From positions 109,664,582 through 109,728,581 of the forward strand of contig NC_079213.1 of assembly GCF_029633865.1 (NCBI RefSeq): DNA of 64,000 nucleotides. The letters are read 5' to 3'. A program made the translations under genes and the position numbers. The notes beneath the pieces are model-generated. The model searched no databases. It was given only the letters and a program-made list of their open reading frames with translations, and was not told where the DNA came from. This DNA comes from Lampris incognitus (lineage: Eukaryota > Chordata > Actinopteri > Lampriformes > Lampridae). Below, one piece after another: positions 1 through 11,618 of this stretch (position 1 is its first letter; every line of letters begins with the position of its first letter).

Positions 1-45
1 CAGACCCGTTAGCTAGGGGCTAATGTGTCTTATTAGTAGTTTACA
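1..45 (-). repeat. Solo LTR end, tRNA-like LTR family 1, cut by window edge
   Basis: The first 45 bases match 38115..38158 almost base for base, including the terminal GTTTACA. That copy is one end of a 135-bp solo LTR, so this is the 5' end of the same LTR in minus orientation. The rest lies outside the window. Confidence 0.6.
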
Positions 46-95
46 CTGATAATGTAATAGTTTTGACTGATAATGTAATACTATGTTCAGTTTCA
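46..95. repeat. Two copies of an ACTGATAATGTAATA motif
   Basis: The motif occurs twice here and, in reverse complement (TATTACATTATCAGT), about ten times at 3868..4138. The two arrays face each other across the integrase pseudogene, so they may be the repeated ends of one DNA transposon. This is inference; no target duplication was found. Confidence 0.5.
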
Positions 96-577
96 GTCCA
101 GAGTTCTACATTTTGTGTTTTAAGAAATTAAGAACGTTATATACATTGGATTTGAAATGATTAGGTTGAAGTGCAGACTTGGAGCACCATACAGCCATAT
201 GCACATGGGCAGAAATTCAGGGACATGCAACTACATCCTGGTCTTATTGAGTGGGTGACTACCTGCTTACGTAAGGATTCAGAATCCCAGGTCAGATCAG
301 CTTCTGGGCAGCACTGGAGACCCCAGGTAACTGTGCTCTAAACCTTCCCCTTTACTATCTATACCGCGGATTTCCAACAAAACACTGCCTCATGAAAATA
401 ACCGCAATCCAAGAAAACAACTTCCAGCAACACTTCATTCATTTCAAGTGACATAGTGGTCAGTTGACATATCCTGTCATACTGATATGTTATGACACTT
501 TCGGCATAAAAATGACATAGTACTTGCGACAATTGTCGTTCTGTCTGTTCCTCATCTAACTACGTATAAAGGCAGGC

Positions 578-1005
<428 letters not shown>

Positions 1006-1017
1006 TAGCTACATTGA

Positions 1018-1095
1018 TGAAGCCTCTTGGATGAGAGGCAAACGTCTTCACGGATATATACCAAGTCCAGTTGCACTTGATTCAATTCCTTTGGA
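1018..1095 (+). mobile_element. 78-bp retroposon fragment with 12-bp target duplication
   Basis: The segment starts near GAAGCCTCTTGGATGAG and ends TTTGGA(TA). It matches the right arm of the fold-back element at 49594..49886. It is flanked by TAGCTACATTGA at 1006..1017 and 1096..1107. A 10-13-bp duplication of variable length indicates target-primed retrotransposition of a heavily 5'-truncated copy. The source family was not identified. Confidence 0.7.
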
Positions 1096-1259
1096 TAGCT
1101 ACATTGAAGTTTGAAGTTGCATCGAAGTTAGCTGCATCGCAGCATTGGTGTTCTTTTCACTGAAGTTTTCTTTTCACTTAGCAAGGTATTAGGGTATGAA
1201 ATGTCACATCATCAATCCCTGCATATTTCTGTAGGATATCAGAAAGGGTTGATAGGATA

Positions 1260-1373
1260 TTCTTTGAGACAAGCATACATTGCGCGCTTCAAGCGAATGT
1301 GTTGGAAGTGCAAACAAATGCTTCTTGCGTGGATTTATATGGCCAAATGCCAGTATGTTTGTCTCAAAGAATG
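1260..1373. repeat. Short inverted repeat, arms about 22 bp
   Basis: ATTCTTTGAGACAAGCATAC on the left pairs imperfectly with GTATGTTTGTCTCAAAGAAT on the right, about 70 bp away. Partial direct duplications such as GAGGATAAAGTGGTAG also recur here and at 1562..1577. No function is proposed. Confidence 0.5.
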
Positions 1374-1860
1374 AGGATAAAGTGGTAGCATTCAGGCTAG
1401 AGTTTTTTATTGACTACATGCTATGTTAGGCTACGTGCTAGTTAGAAGTTGATGCTAATGCTTGTAGATGCTAAATTCTTATCACATTAGCCAAGGCTAG
1501 GCTACTTCTTTAATAACTTAAGATTCTATATAGTATACCAGAAAGGAGTTTGATAGGCCATGAGGATAAAGTGGTAGACGAGATTTTTTTATTGGCCATG
1601 TGTTACATGCCAATTAGAACTTGATTATGTTTTCAGTTTACATTAAACAAATACGATTGTTTATGTCGGCATACAAAGAAGCCAGCCTGTAAAAATGTGT
1701 TTGGATAACACACTACCGTACTGTTTTGAAAAGTTTGCATTAAGACAAAGGAAAAGATGACATTGAACGTTTATTTCACAGAATTGGCCCGATGAGGCTT
1801 CTTGGACTGATTTTGCTCCTGGCCCTCTGGCCCATGTGCATGGGTTATGGTCATTGACCA

Positions 1861-3012
1861 ATGGATGAGGAGAGCGACGATGTCATTCTCAAATTGTTGA
1901 AAAGCGAGTTCAATGTCCCGGTTGCAAGGCGAACAAGAGTACAACGCAAAGCTATAATCAGGTTTTGGAGGAACAGAGACCAGTTTTCCTTGGATGATAA
2001 TGGCCAGACTGTCCTTTTTAATGGAAATATTGTCGTGTAGAAAGACTCTACCCCAACACTGGTGAGGAAAGGCTTAGAGGAAACAAAAGGCTCTTTGCCA
2101 AGAAAACTCACGGCGTGGCTTAGAGAATACTACACAGGCATTAGTGAGGACAAGATTTTGGGTGCTCTAGATACATCCAGTCAATACCAACACCTTCAGG
2201 CCAGATTTGTGAACAAGCCCATCCTGAAGCCAATCAGGGCTAAGAGCGTACAGACCAGACACCAGATTGATCTTGTGGATATGAATAAATGGAAAGTATG
2301 GTATGGCAAAGCCACATATAGATATATCCTAACAGTGCAAGACGTCTTCAGTAGATATATCATATTTCAACTCTTGGCATGGATGCTACCTCAATTGTTT
2401 CAACCACTGAAGGATACCGTGAGGACTTACCCATATTAGTTCTTGGCCACATTGCAGAAGGGCATGGGGATCACTATGTCAGCCTTAGTGGTCCTGTCAG
2501 TTCCTACGTATTCAGGAGGCGGAATTGCAAAGGATCCCAGACGCACTGAACCAAGGCCAGCATGTGAATTAGAAGTTAATGGTGGTTCTATTTGTGACAT
2601 TCCTTTGGTTAGTGCCCCTGAATCTCCTATCAATGTGTCAAATTCTGACATAGCATCCCTGGTCACCCTACCGGAGGAAAATCTGGAACTAATCATCAAG
2701 CTCACCCTTGAGATGGACATGAGCATGTTAGGAACATTCAGTAGGGTTTCTCGTCTTTTCAGACATCTATCCAGATCGTCCCTACCTTGTATCTTTGTTT
2801 GAGATGCATTGGCTATCACTCTGAAATTGGACCAGGAAAATGAACCTACTATCAGTATGATAAAACTATACAAAGCATCTGGTCGAAATAGTGGCTTGGC
2901 ACTTCGACTCAAACAGTTCTTCTCTAAACACTCAGAATGGATGAAAGTGTGGCTTGTGCTTAAAAATCTCAAATTTGGTAGATATCAAGTGAAAGATATA
3001 TACTGGAAATAG
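1861..3012 (+). pseudogene. Decayed transposon integrase (rve/DDE type)
   Basis: One frame runs from the ATG at 1861 to the TAG at 3010..3012, interrupted by TAG at 2038, TAG at 2437 and TGA at 2800. The middle part (about 2266..2382) reads HQIDLVDM then YRYILTVQDVFSRYI, the pattern around the first catalytic Asp of rve-type integrases of Ginger, IS3EU or Maverick-like eukaryotic elements. The second Asp and the Glu are absent: similarity stops after the FQLL motif. A different frame at about 2382..2560 reads LVLGHIAEGHGDHYVSL, so an internal deletion or frameshift probably fused two parts of a longer protein. The element is dead. The superfamily is not certain. Confidence 0.6.
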
Positions 3013-3097
3013 ATCAGATGGGCGACTTTTCTATTCTATTATAGAGTATGGAAGGCTCAACTAGAGAAGGGACTAAGCGAGAGTGATGAATATGGAT

Positions 3098-3315
3098 ACT
3101 GTTTAAAGTCATTCACTGTTAAATTACTGTTTAAAGTCATTCGCTGTTAAAGGTATAAAATGACTATTTTAAGTCACTCACTGTTAAAGGTGAATGACTT
3201 TAAACAGTCAATGTTTAAATTTAATGATTGTTTAATGCCATTCACTGTTAAAGGTATAAATGACTATTTAAAGTCATTCTCTGTTGAAGCTATAAAAATG
3301 GCTGTTTAAAGTCAT
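3098..3315. repeat. Degenerate minisatellite of CTGTTTAAAGTCATTCACTG
   Basis: At least five copies of a unit containing GTTTAAAGTCATTCACTGTT, one of them inverted (GAATGACTTTAAACAGTC at 3192..3210), so the tract can fold on itself. It lies just after the integrase frame. Confidence 0.8.
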
Positions 3316-3563
3316 GTTACACTGTACAGGGTACATTTACAATCGTTGTTGACGAGATTAGTTGAGACGTTACTGTAGCCTAAATGGCTGTTTTGATTAG
3401 ATTGACTTGCCCTGTCATGTTATGTTGAGTTCAACATTCTGTTCAGTGGGCTGTTGTAACTAAATAAAAATATATAAAACAAGTACGGTTAAGTCTGGCT
3501 TCTTACTCGGCATAGCACATTTATAGAATTAAATTCCTGTCTCTAACATATCAAAAAAATAAT

Positions 3564-3641
3564 AATTGTGGTATAGGCTATTGCAATTCTGCACCAGTAG
3601 GTGGCATAACTGAACGAACTGCAATAGCCTAGTCCACAATT
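3564..3641. repeat. Imperfect hairpin, arms about 25 bp
   Basis: AATTGTGGTATAGGCTATTGCA pairs with TGCAATAGCCTAGTCCACAATT around a loop with CACCAGTAGGTGGC. The form resembles a small MITE, but no target duplication is visible. Confidence 0.6.
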
Positions 3642-3867
3642 ACATCAGCTTTATTGCCTTGACAGGCACTCAGCAGTTGTATTATTTTCCCGCGCTTGCC
3701 AAAACAATTAGGCTGTGCGCTCACAGACATTTGACAATACCATTCTCAACGCAAAGTGAGGCTAACAGGAAATAAATCACCAGGGGTGTAAAAAGTACCC
3801 AGCGGTAGACCTGTAGACTTGAAAACTTTACATTTCATAGAAAAAAGAAAAAGCAGTTAAAAAAAAA

Positions 3868-4138
3868 ACATTATTACATTATCTGTCAAAATGTTACATT
3901 ATCAGTTTTGGAGGGAAAATTACCCACCTGAAAATATAATAAATTCCAAGTAATGTAATAAGTTATTACATTATCAGTTAAAAAAAGTATTACAATATCA
4001 GTCAGGACATTTTATTACATTATTGGTCACGTTATTACATTATATGGTTGTATTACATTTTCGATCAAGTGAAGTGAAAATTGTATTACATTGCCAGGTG
4101 TTAATACATTATCAGAAAATTATTACATTATTAGGTGC
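3868..4138. repeat. Array of about ten TATTACATTATCAG motifs
   Basis: Irregularly spaced variants of TATTACATTATCAGT; one copy near 3949 is inverted. It mirrors the two copies at 46..95. Sub-terminal repeats of this kind are common at ends of eukaryotic DNA transposons, so this is the candidate right end of the integrase element. Confidence 0.55.
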
Positions 4139-4189
4139 TACAAGCCCTGCATTTTGAGGGCAGCAAACTTGAGATGGAATGTACGGTTT

Positions 4190-5758
4190 AAGGAGATCAA
4201 ACAGGTATGATGGGGGCAAGCCTGTTTAGGATTTTATAAGTCAGCAGAAGCACCTTGAAATCTGATATTTCCTCAGATAGTTCCTCTGATACTTCCTCCA
4301 CTGGCTTCCTATCCATATACAATATAGATAGGAAGCCAGTGGAGGAAGGCAGGAATTAGTGTGATATGGTCAAAATTCCTTGTTTTAGGATTCTAGCTAC
4401 AGCATTTTGAACCATCAGAAGACTTTTAGTACTAGCTTGTGGCAGACCTGAAAACAGAACATTACAGTAATCAAGTCTGGAAGAAGCAAATCCATATATT
4501 AGAGTCTCTGTGTCAGCCATGAACAGGAAAGAATTAATTTTAGCTACGTTACGTGACTGAAAAATAAAGCAGTCTTGGTAATTTCTTTAGTGTGCTTATC
4601 AAAAGAAAGGCTGGGATCAAACGTAACACCAAGATTTTTGGCTGTCTCACTTTGTGAAATCACAGAGTTGTCGATTGTTATTGTTGCTTGATCAAATTGA
4701 TGTCTGTGTCTAGCAGGGCCAATGACCAGTATCTCAATTTTATCTGAATTTCAAAGCAGGAAATTTAGTGGCATCCAATTTTTCACAGCAGCCAAGCAGG
4801 CCTCTAAATTAGTCATTTGAGTACGATCATCAGCCCTTATAGGCACATACAGCTGAGTATCATCTGCATAGCAGTGGAAATGTATTTGATGACTGCGTAT
4901 AATTTGGCCAAGAGATCAAATATAAAGAGAGAACAGTACAGGTCAAGAACTGAGCCCTGGTGTATGCCACATTTAATGTCACAGAATTTTGATGTAATAT
5001 TATTATAGCTAACACAATGTGTTCTTCCAGATAAGTATGACTTAAGCCAAGAGAGAGCTAAGCAAGAGACGCCAAAATTACAATTCATTAGCTCTAATAG
5101 TTTACAGTGATCAGTGGTGTTATTGGCTGCACTGAGGTCCAGTACTAGAAGCACAGAGGTGGAATCAGAGTCCATAGCTAGTAGAAGATCATTCACCACC
5201 CTAGTCAGAGCAGTTTCAGTGGAGTGACAGGCCCGGAAAGCTGATTGAAAAGGTTCATGTAGATAGTTTTATTCTATATGGGTTGAAGTTGTTGATACAG
5301 AACTCTCTCTAGTACTTTACAAAATGGAAGATTAGAGACTGGTCGGTAGTTATCAAGAGACCCTGGGTTGAGGTGCAGTTTCTTAAGTAGTGGTTTGACT
5401 ACAGCTGTCTTAAAACTGCTGGGAACAGTGCCAATAACAAGTGATAGATTAACAACGTCTAACATTTTAGGTCCCAGGAAAGGGCAGAGAGCATTCAAAA
5501 GTTTTGCTGGTAAAGATCAAGTAGGCAAGTAGTTGGTTTAGAAGTCAAAAGTATCAAGAGAGACAGTGTCAAAAGCTGTAATAACAGGGACTATCGGTGA
5601 CTCGTTGTATAGATATGAATTTGGTGAGATGGGATCTGCAGGAGTAGCTGGTGTTGAAGAACTAATTTTGTTTATGATCTCATTAAACTTATTGCAGAAA
5701 AAGTCTAGAAACTCATGGGCCGTGAATGGTGAGCAGCTAACAGATGGTTGCTTTTTAG
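4190..5758 (-). pseudogene. L2-clade LINE, reverse transcriptase half (broken)
   Basis: Minus-strand frames carry L2-type reverse transcriptase. At 5274..5498 are AVVKPLLKK and NYRPVSNLPF, the start of the RT domain. At 4837..5199 are LDLSAANNTTDH (motif A, first Asp replaced), SWLKSYLSGR and GIHQGSVL (motif B). Downstream to about 4190 the frame resumes with the acidic ADD-type motif region and the C-terminal HWLPI. Several stops and frameshifts show it is dead. It is the 3' half of one LINE whose 5' half lies at 7028..9400; an RTE element at 5775..7011 splits the two. The clade comes from the motif set, not a search. Confidence 0.8.
4292..4348. repeat. 22-bp inverted repeat at the L2 3' end
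   Basis: CTTCCTCCACTGGCTTCCTATC at 4292..4313 recurs inverted at 4327..4348. The right arm encodes the L2 HWLPI motif on the minus strand; the left arm is an inverted copy, so the LINE 3' end was locally folded back or rearranged. Confidence 0.75.
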
Positions 5759-5774
5759 TAAATTTAGCAATGGT

Positions 5775-7011
5775 CTACTACTACTTTCGGCTGCTACCGT
5801 TAGGGGTCGCCACAGCGGATCATCCGTTTCCATTTCTTTCTGTCTTCTGCATCTTCCTCTGTCACACCAGCCACCTGCATGTTCTCCTTCACCACATCCA
5901 TAAACCTCCTCTTTGGCCTTCCTCTTCTCCTCTTCCCTGGCAGCTCCATATTCAGCATCCTTCTCCCAATATACTCAGCATCTCTCCTCCACACATGTCC
6001 AAACCATCTCAATCTTGCCTCTCTTGCTTTGTCTCCAAACCGTCCAACCTGAGCGGTCCCTCTAATATACTCGTTCCTAATCCTGTCCTTCTTCGTTACT
6101 CCCAGTGAAAATCTTAGCATCTTCAACTGTGCCACCTCCAGCTCTGTCTTTTCGTCAGTGTCACTGTCTCCAAACCATATAACATAGCTGGTCTCACAAC
6201 CATCTTGTAAACTTTCCCTTTAACTCTTGCTGGTACCCTTCTGTTGCAAATCACTCCTGACACTCTTCTCCACCCACTCCACCCTGCCTGCACTCTCTTT
6301 TTCACCTCTCTACTGCACTCCCCGTTACTTTGGACGGTTGACCCCAAGTATTTAAACTCATATGCCTTCGTCACCTCTACTCCTTGCATCCTCACCACTC
6401 CACCGTCCTCCCTCTCATTCTGTCTTGCTCCTACTGACTTCCATTCCTCTTCTCTCCAGTGCATACCTCCACCTCTCCAGGCTCTCCTCAACCTGCACCC
6501 TACTCTCGCTACAGATCACAATGTCATCCGCGAACATCATCGTCCATGGAGACTCCTGCCTGATCTTGTCCGTCAACCTATCCATCACCATTGCAAACAA
6601 GAAAGGGCTCAGAGCCGATCATTGATGTAATCCCACCTCCACCTTGAACCCATCTGTCATTCCAACCGCACACCTCACCATTGTCACACTTCCCTCATAC
6701 GTATCCTGCACCACTCCTACATACTTCTCTGCAACTCCTGACTTCCTCATACAATACCACACCTCCTCTCTCGGCACTCTGTCATAAGCTTTCTCTAAAT
6801 CTACAAAGACACAATGCAACTCTTTCTGGCCTTCTCTATACTTCTCAAACAACATTCTCAAAGCAAACATCAAGTCTTATTTATGATCCGCATATTTGAT
6901 TTGGCAAAGATTTTTCGCCGGATGCCCTTCCTGACGCAACCCTCCCCATTTGTCCGGGCTTGGGACCGGCACTGAGGATGCACTGGCTTGTGCATCCTCA
7001 GTGGCTGGGTT
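5775..7011 (-). mobile_element. RTE-clade LINE copy 1, internally deleted, 16-bp target duplication
   Basis: Flanked by TAAATTTAGCAATGGT at 5759..5774 and 7012..7027, an exact 16-bp duplication inside the older L2 LINE. Minus-strand frames show RT motif A (VDLEKAYDRVPREE, near 6800), motif C (MMFADDIVIC, near 6520) and the C-terminal stretch RGTAQVGRFGDKAREARLRW (near 5960-6040); the 3' end is at 5775. The far end (about 6890..7011) is the family's 5' UTR: its reverse complement reads GTCAGGAAGGGCATCCGGCG then TTTGCCAAATC, as at 24220..24300. The endonuclease and early RT are missing. The copy therefore keeps both real ends but has a large internal deletion. Premature stops make it non-coding. 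Confidence 0.88.
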
Positions 7012-7027
7012 TAAATTTAGCAATGGT

Positions 7028-8270
7028 GTCAAAGAGAAATCTGGGATTATGCTTATTAATATTGATTAAGCAGGAGAGCTATGCTGCATTCAGAGCAGCT
7101 AAAGCCCACCTGTATTTCAATAAACACTCATGCCGAGATAGGTAAAAAACTTCCAATTTTGATTTTCCTCATGTACGTTCCAGTCTCCTGCAGGTCAGCT
7201 TAAGAGCACGTGTCTCATCATTAAACCAGGGTGTAGACCTCTTTAGTCGCCAAGATCTGGTAGTGAGAGGTGCAGCTGAATCGAGGAGACTAAACAGGGC
7301 CACATTCAAGGCACTAGTGAAATTCTCAATGGCGCCAGTCTCTACAGTGAAAGGAGCCAAGACTTCAGGCAGCTGCTGGCAGCTACAGTGGAGGGACCAA
7401 TGTGGCGAATGGCAGTGACATCTGTGCCGATATTAACAGCACAGGGCAATAATGCTTCAAATTTAATTAGAAAATTATTTGACACAGCAGATGTGGTTAG
7501 CAAGACAGTCAGATCAGAAACAGCCATCCCTTTAGATAAAACCAAATCAAGGGCGGTACCACTGCAATGAGTCGACTCTTGAACAAACTGAGTGAACCCG
7601 AAAGTATCAACAAGTGCCAGAAAGGCTTTACTTGGAGGATCAGCAGCCTTATTCAGATGAATATTGAAATTTCCCAAGAATTAGAATCTCATCAGGATGA
7701 GTAACAAGACCTGATGTAAATTCTCAAAATTCTTCAAGGAATAGTGAGTACGGGCCAGGAGTTTGATAGAGTATCACAGTCTGGACTGAGCCGAGTCTGT
7801 TCGTGGCTGAGGGAGATGGACTTAGAATAAGAGCCTCAAATGGAATTTGGATTCAAGTTTAGAAGTTAAATGGAAAACACACTTAAATATTAAGGTGACG
7901 CCCCTACCTTGTTTATTTGCTCGAGCTACATGGGCATAAAGTATAGTCAGGTGGGGAAGCATCATTTAAGGGAAGGAAAACGTTTGGCTTCAGCCATGAT
8001 TCACATAACCCGATAACATCAAAACTACGATGTGCAAGAATCAGATCATTTATTAGTACGGCTTTGATAGACAGTGATCTGATATTTATGAAACTGAATT
8101 TAAGCATCTTGTTGAAGTGATCAGTAGTAGGCAGAACTTTAGAACTACAAATAAATGAAATATTAATTGGAATTAGACACCTTGTATTATTAGTTGACAA
8201 TTTTGAAGAATACATTCTTTGAATGATATATGGTCACACTCTTGATAACATTAGATGTTTGGTTCTGTAG
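7028..8270 (-). pseudogene. L2-clade LINE, endonuclease part of ORF2 (broken)
   Basis: Minus-strand frames at 7913..8215 read FSFINIRSLSIKA and VIGLCESWL, the start of the APE-type endonuclease. At 7342..7677 follow GNFNIHLN (the usual GDFN motif, Asp changed to Asn) and STHCSGTALDLVLSKG, typical of fish L2. At 7169..7360 is the linker with STPWFNDETRALK. Frameshifts separate the blocks. It joins the RT half at 4190..5758 once the RTE insertion is ignored. Confidence 0.8.
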
Positions 8271-8479
8271 ATTATGAGGTACTTCGTTGCATATTTCACC
8301 ACCACCAGTGGTAGGATTAGATTATTAGATTATTGTGAATCACACATTTAGGAGAGGAGAGCTCGGGAGCAATAGAGCCGGGTAGGGAGACGGTCTCAAT
8401 TTTACAGACCAAACTGTCAATTTGATAATCTATGAGAAATTCCCTGACTAAACATATTAACTAAACTAGTTGACTCCAC

Positions 8480-9400
8480 ATCCGCACTAGGTTTTAACCT
8501 AGCGGGCTCTCTAATCACCTGCAATCTGCTGAACAATAGGTTCCTAGTGTTAAACTAAACGTAGACAGCTATCTGTATTGCTAGACAAAAAAGTGGCACC
8601 ATCCCCAGTAGGGTGAATGCCGTCCACTTTCAGCAGGTAAGGGCGGCCCCAGAAAGAAGGCCGGTTATCAACAAAACCGAATCCCTGTTCGCTGCAGTAA
8701 CGAACCAGCCAGTGGTTCACTGAGGTGAGCCTATACTGTACATCTCATCGTTACCCCTCATGGGTAAGGGATGAGAGGCAATTAATCGATGTTGACACAT
8801 CTCTCTGGCCAACTCGAGTGTTCTGACTGGTATATAAGGTATCAAGCTCAACTTGAATGGAGTGCCAGCGAGAAGAGGTAGGTCGTTAACCGAGATTTAA
8901 AAGTCTCTAGGGTCTGAGCAGCAGATCTCATGTGTACTGGTAGATTGTTCCAGAGATCAGGGGCAGCAGCCCCTGCAAAGGCTCTGTCGCCCCTGTTCTT
9001 AAGCCTGGATCTGGGAACGTGTAGGAGCATCTGGTTTGCTGACCTGAGTGCTCTGACTGGTGTGTGATGATGTATTAGCTCAGATAAATAAGGGGGTGCC
9101 GGCCCATTTAAAGACTTAAAGACAAGTAATAAAATCTTAAACTGGATCCTAAAAGAGACAGGAGGCCGGTGAAGGCGCTGTGCTGACAGTAGCGGTGCTG
9201 TGTGACTGGGTTCTCCGATTCCCCCTCTCTGATGCCAGCACCCTAAGATCCTCCTCTGTGTCGGAGAGACTCTGGCCGCGGGTAAACAGTGAACCAAGGC
9301 TGGCGAAGCTAATCTGATATTGCGGGTAATGGAGTCTCCTATCACTAGCGTCCGGTGCTTTAGTCTGTCGACGGGGGGGGGGGGGGGGAGAGGCACCTGT
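8480..9400 (-). pseudogene. LINE ORF1 with GDS/SGNH esterase motifs, split by a fragment
   Basis: On the minus strand, the segment near 9300..9400 reads RLKHRTLVIGDSITRNI, the GDS serine block of the SGNH-hydrolase-like ORF1 found in L2 and CR1 LINEs. At about 8590..8640 it reads KVDGIHPTGDGATFLSSN, with the DxxH catalytic pair. Between them sits a foreign L2 3' end (8846..9195). Frameshifts near 9260 and stops near 8760 show it is dead. Position and strand make it ORF1 of the L2 LINE that continues at 7028..8270. Confidence 0.7.
8846..9195 (-). mobile_element. 5'-truncated L2 3' end nested in ORF1
   Basis: The minus-strand frame reads FRIQFKILLLVFKSLNG, LSELI, VPRSRLKNRGDRAF and DLWNNLPVHMRSA, the conserved C-terminus of L2 ORF2, ending SRLTTYLF. 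It interrupts the esterase ORF1 of the larger LINE, so it is a later insertion of a related LINE. Exact limits and target duplication are uncertain. Confidence 0.75.
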
Positions 9401-9449
9401 TTCAGCTCTCCCTGGCCCGGGTGTCACTTTACTCAGTGGCTCTCCCACT

Positions 9450-11206
9450 CAGAGGCAACTGAGTGTACATGTCATACGCAGCCTCAATTGGATACCAGAC
9501 CTAATGCGATGAGCATTTGCATGTGTGGGCTTGCCCGTGTCCGTTTTTCACGACCAATCCAAAAGTACAAATCTTACCTCCCGTTATGTCCTCACAATGA
9601 AATGGTGAGAAACGGCATGAGTGGATTTTTTTTCCCTGTGCCTATTCAGGCATCCGTTGGTTTCAAAGGTTACGGATGAACCCAAGCTGACATGTGAATA
9701 CACTCCCCGCTTCTCAAGCCTCTGCTTTCGCCTCTCTGCCGGGGCCTTTTGCTGTGCTTCACACCAAGCTCGTGTACCTCCTAACATAGCGCCTGATCGA
9801 TATGTTACTGCAGGACTGTCAGCGGCTTACCTGCCATTTACATTCCGACCAGCCGGGCTGACATTCTCCCTTTAGCAGCAGTAGCCGGCTGCTCGGCCGG
9901 CGGAGTTTTCACTAAATTGGAAATCACTGGGGTTGACATCAGAGGCGTATTAATAAACTCAAACCCTCGTCCTTTTAAAGGTTAGGGCCCATGTCTCCCA
10001 GACAAAGATTAGCCGCAGCTGCAACTAAATGAAGGGGTCGGTATCCCCCTCCCAGCAACGAGTCAGTTATCCAAATGGCACGGTAAAACCCTGCAAGGCT
10101 ACCCTGGCAGTGTGCCAGTCTCCTACCTCATGCACGTGGCACGGCAAAACAGGGGGGTGCAAATCCAAATCGTCTTTTGTCTTCAATCTCAGGAGTCTTC
10201 AAATGGTTCTTGCGGTCTTGCCCATTTGATTCTCACGCCTCCAGCTCCCCCCGCTGTGGGGAGAAAAAAAATCATCCTTGAACAACCTTAGAGGTCAAAC
10301 ACAAGGATGTGGCGCACAACGACTTCAACTCTTTCACACCGGAGACCTTTAAAACCTGTCGTGAAATATATTAACTGGGTATTATTTGGTGTGGCGTGAC
10401 TTTCAGTCTATCCTGCAAACTGATCTGAAAGATCTCGAGCTTCTCTTTATTGCATCACTTGAAATGCCCTCAACCACCGGAGCAAATGTTTTCCCCTCCT
10501 CCGCTTCACTCCGCTCCCTCGCCGTCGAGGGCTGTAACGCTCATAATAGCTTGTCAGTGCACCCGTTTTGATCTATCTGCTGTTTTCAAAAACAGCCGGT
10601 TCACAGGCTGTTCCCGCTAAGACCCAGGAGGGGGAACAGTGCGCCCGTAAAGGTGGGCTTGCAGAATTAGTAGACGGAGGGAGCGGTGAGATTGACACTC
10701 GTCACATCGGAGATAAGACTATCTTGAGTTCTGACTGGCATCCCGGCGTCACATTCGAAGGCCTTATCCCCAAGCTGCTTCTCAAAAAGGCTCTGTGCGC
10801 GCGCTGTAAAGGCTCCCCAACGTTCACGCCGCAGATAGAAACCGTGCAGAATTCGTCAGGTTTTGAGGAATCCGCTACCAAGCTAACGGCAAACCGTTTG
10901 GAGCAGGAAATCATCGGGACCCTGATCCGCATGCACACAAAGGAGTTTACGGCCTGGGTAGCCTTCAATTGGGGGCTGTAGCGTTTCTGTGCCATTAATC
11001 CCTGGTGAGGATAACCTCTTTGGTCTCCTCCTCCTCCTCCTCCTCCTCCAGCGCTCTCGTGATGCTAATCTCGACGGTAAACCGCGACGCGCACACATTT
11101 AATGGCACAGTGGGACGTGGACAAGTGGCATTTCCCAGGCGGTGTGGATTTGAACGTGGAACTCTTTTGTTTCATGTTATTATATATCAGGTGCAAGTTC
11201 TGACGG
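9450..11206. other. Non-repetitive block, no gene recognised
   Basis: Apart from a poly-G tract at its left edge (9373..9388) and a (CTC)n run at 11027..11051, no repeat family was recognised. An open frame at 10568..10981 (+) has no recognisable domain and is probably chance. Stretches at 9900..10080 and 10680..10990 look unique and could be conserved non-coding DNA, but that cannot be tested here. Confidence 0.4.
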
Positions 11207-11207
11207 C

Positions 11208-11345
11208 GCCATCCATCCATCCATCCAAACCGCTTATCCTGCTCTCAGGGTCACGGGGGATGCTGGAGGAGCCTATCCCAGCGGTTGCTGGGCGACAGGC
11301 TGGGGAGACGCCCTGGACAGGCCGCCAGGCCCATCACAGGGCCTG
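11208..11345 (-). mobile_element. 3' fragment of the CCATCC-tailed tRNA-SINE
   Basis: Starts with CCATCCATCCATCC, then AACCGCTTATCCTGCTCTCA, the 3' half of the same SINE seen whole at 42607..42980. The tRNA head is missing. Confidence 0.85.
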
Positions 11346-11618
11346 AATGGAAAGATCTGAAATGTTTTGCCACGGGTGGGTTTTCTCCGAGAAATAGCTG
11401 GAAGCTGCTGTTCTGGCGGGTTAAGAGAGATGGCCCGCGTGATTAATATTCCCTTTCAAGAAACGGGAAATGCAGCAAGTCTTCTTCATCACGTCCTGTC
11501 CTGTTGCACTTCTCCCAAGATAAGATGGGGAGTCTTGTCTGACACGTTGTTGCCTGGAAACCCGTTTCTTCGCCTCGCGCTTTGCAGTGTTTCATTATCG
11601 TTCAGTGTGGTCTTTAAG

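Noticed and set aside
2436..2972. 178-codon open frame on the minus strand
   Set aside because: Antisense to the integrase pseudogene frame; no domain recognised.
9149..9448. Open frame with Pro-rich stretch
   Set aside because: Alternative frame over the LINE ORF1 remnant and a poly-G tract.
10568..10981. 137-codon open frame in unique sequence
   Set aside because: No recognisable motif, no splice context; open frames of this length arise by chance in GC-rich DNA.
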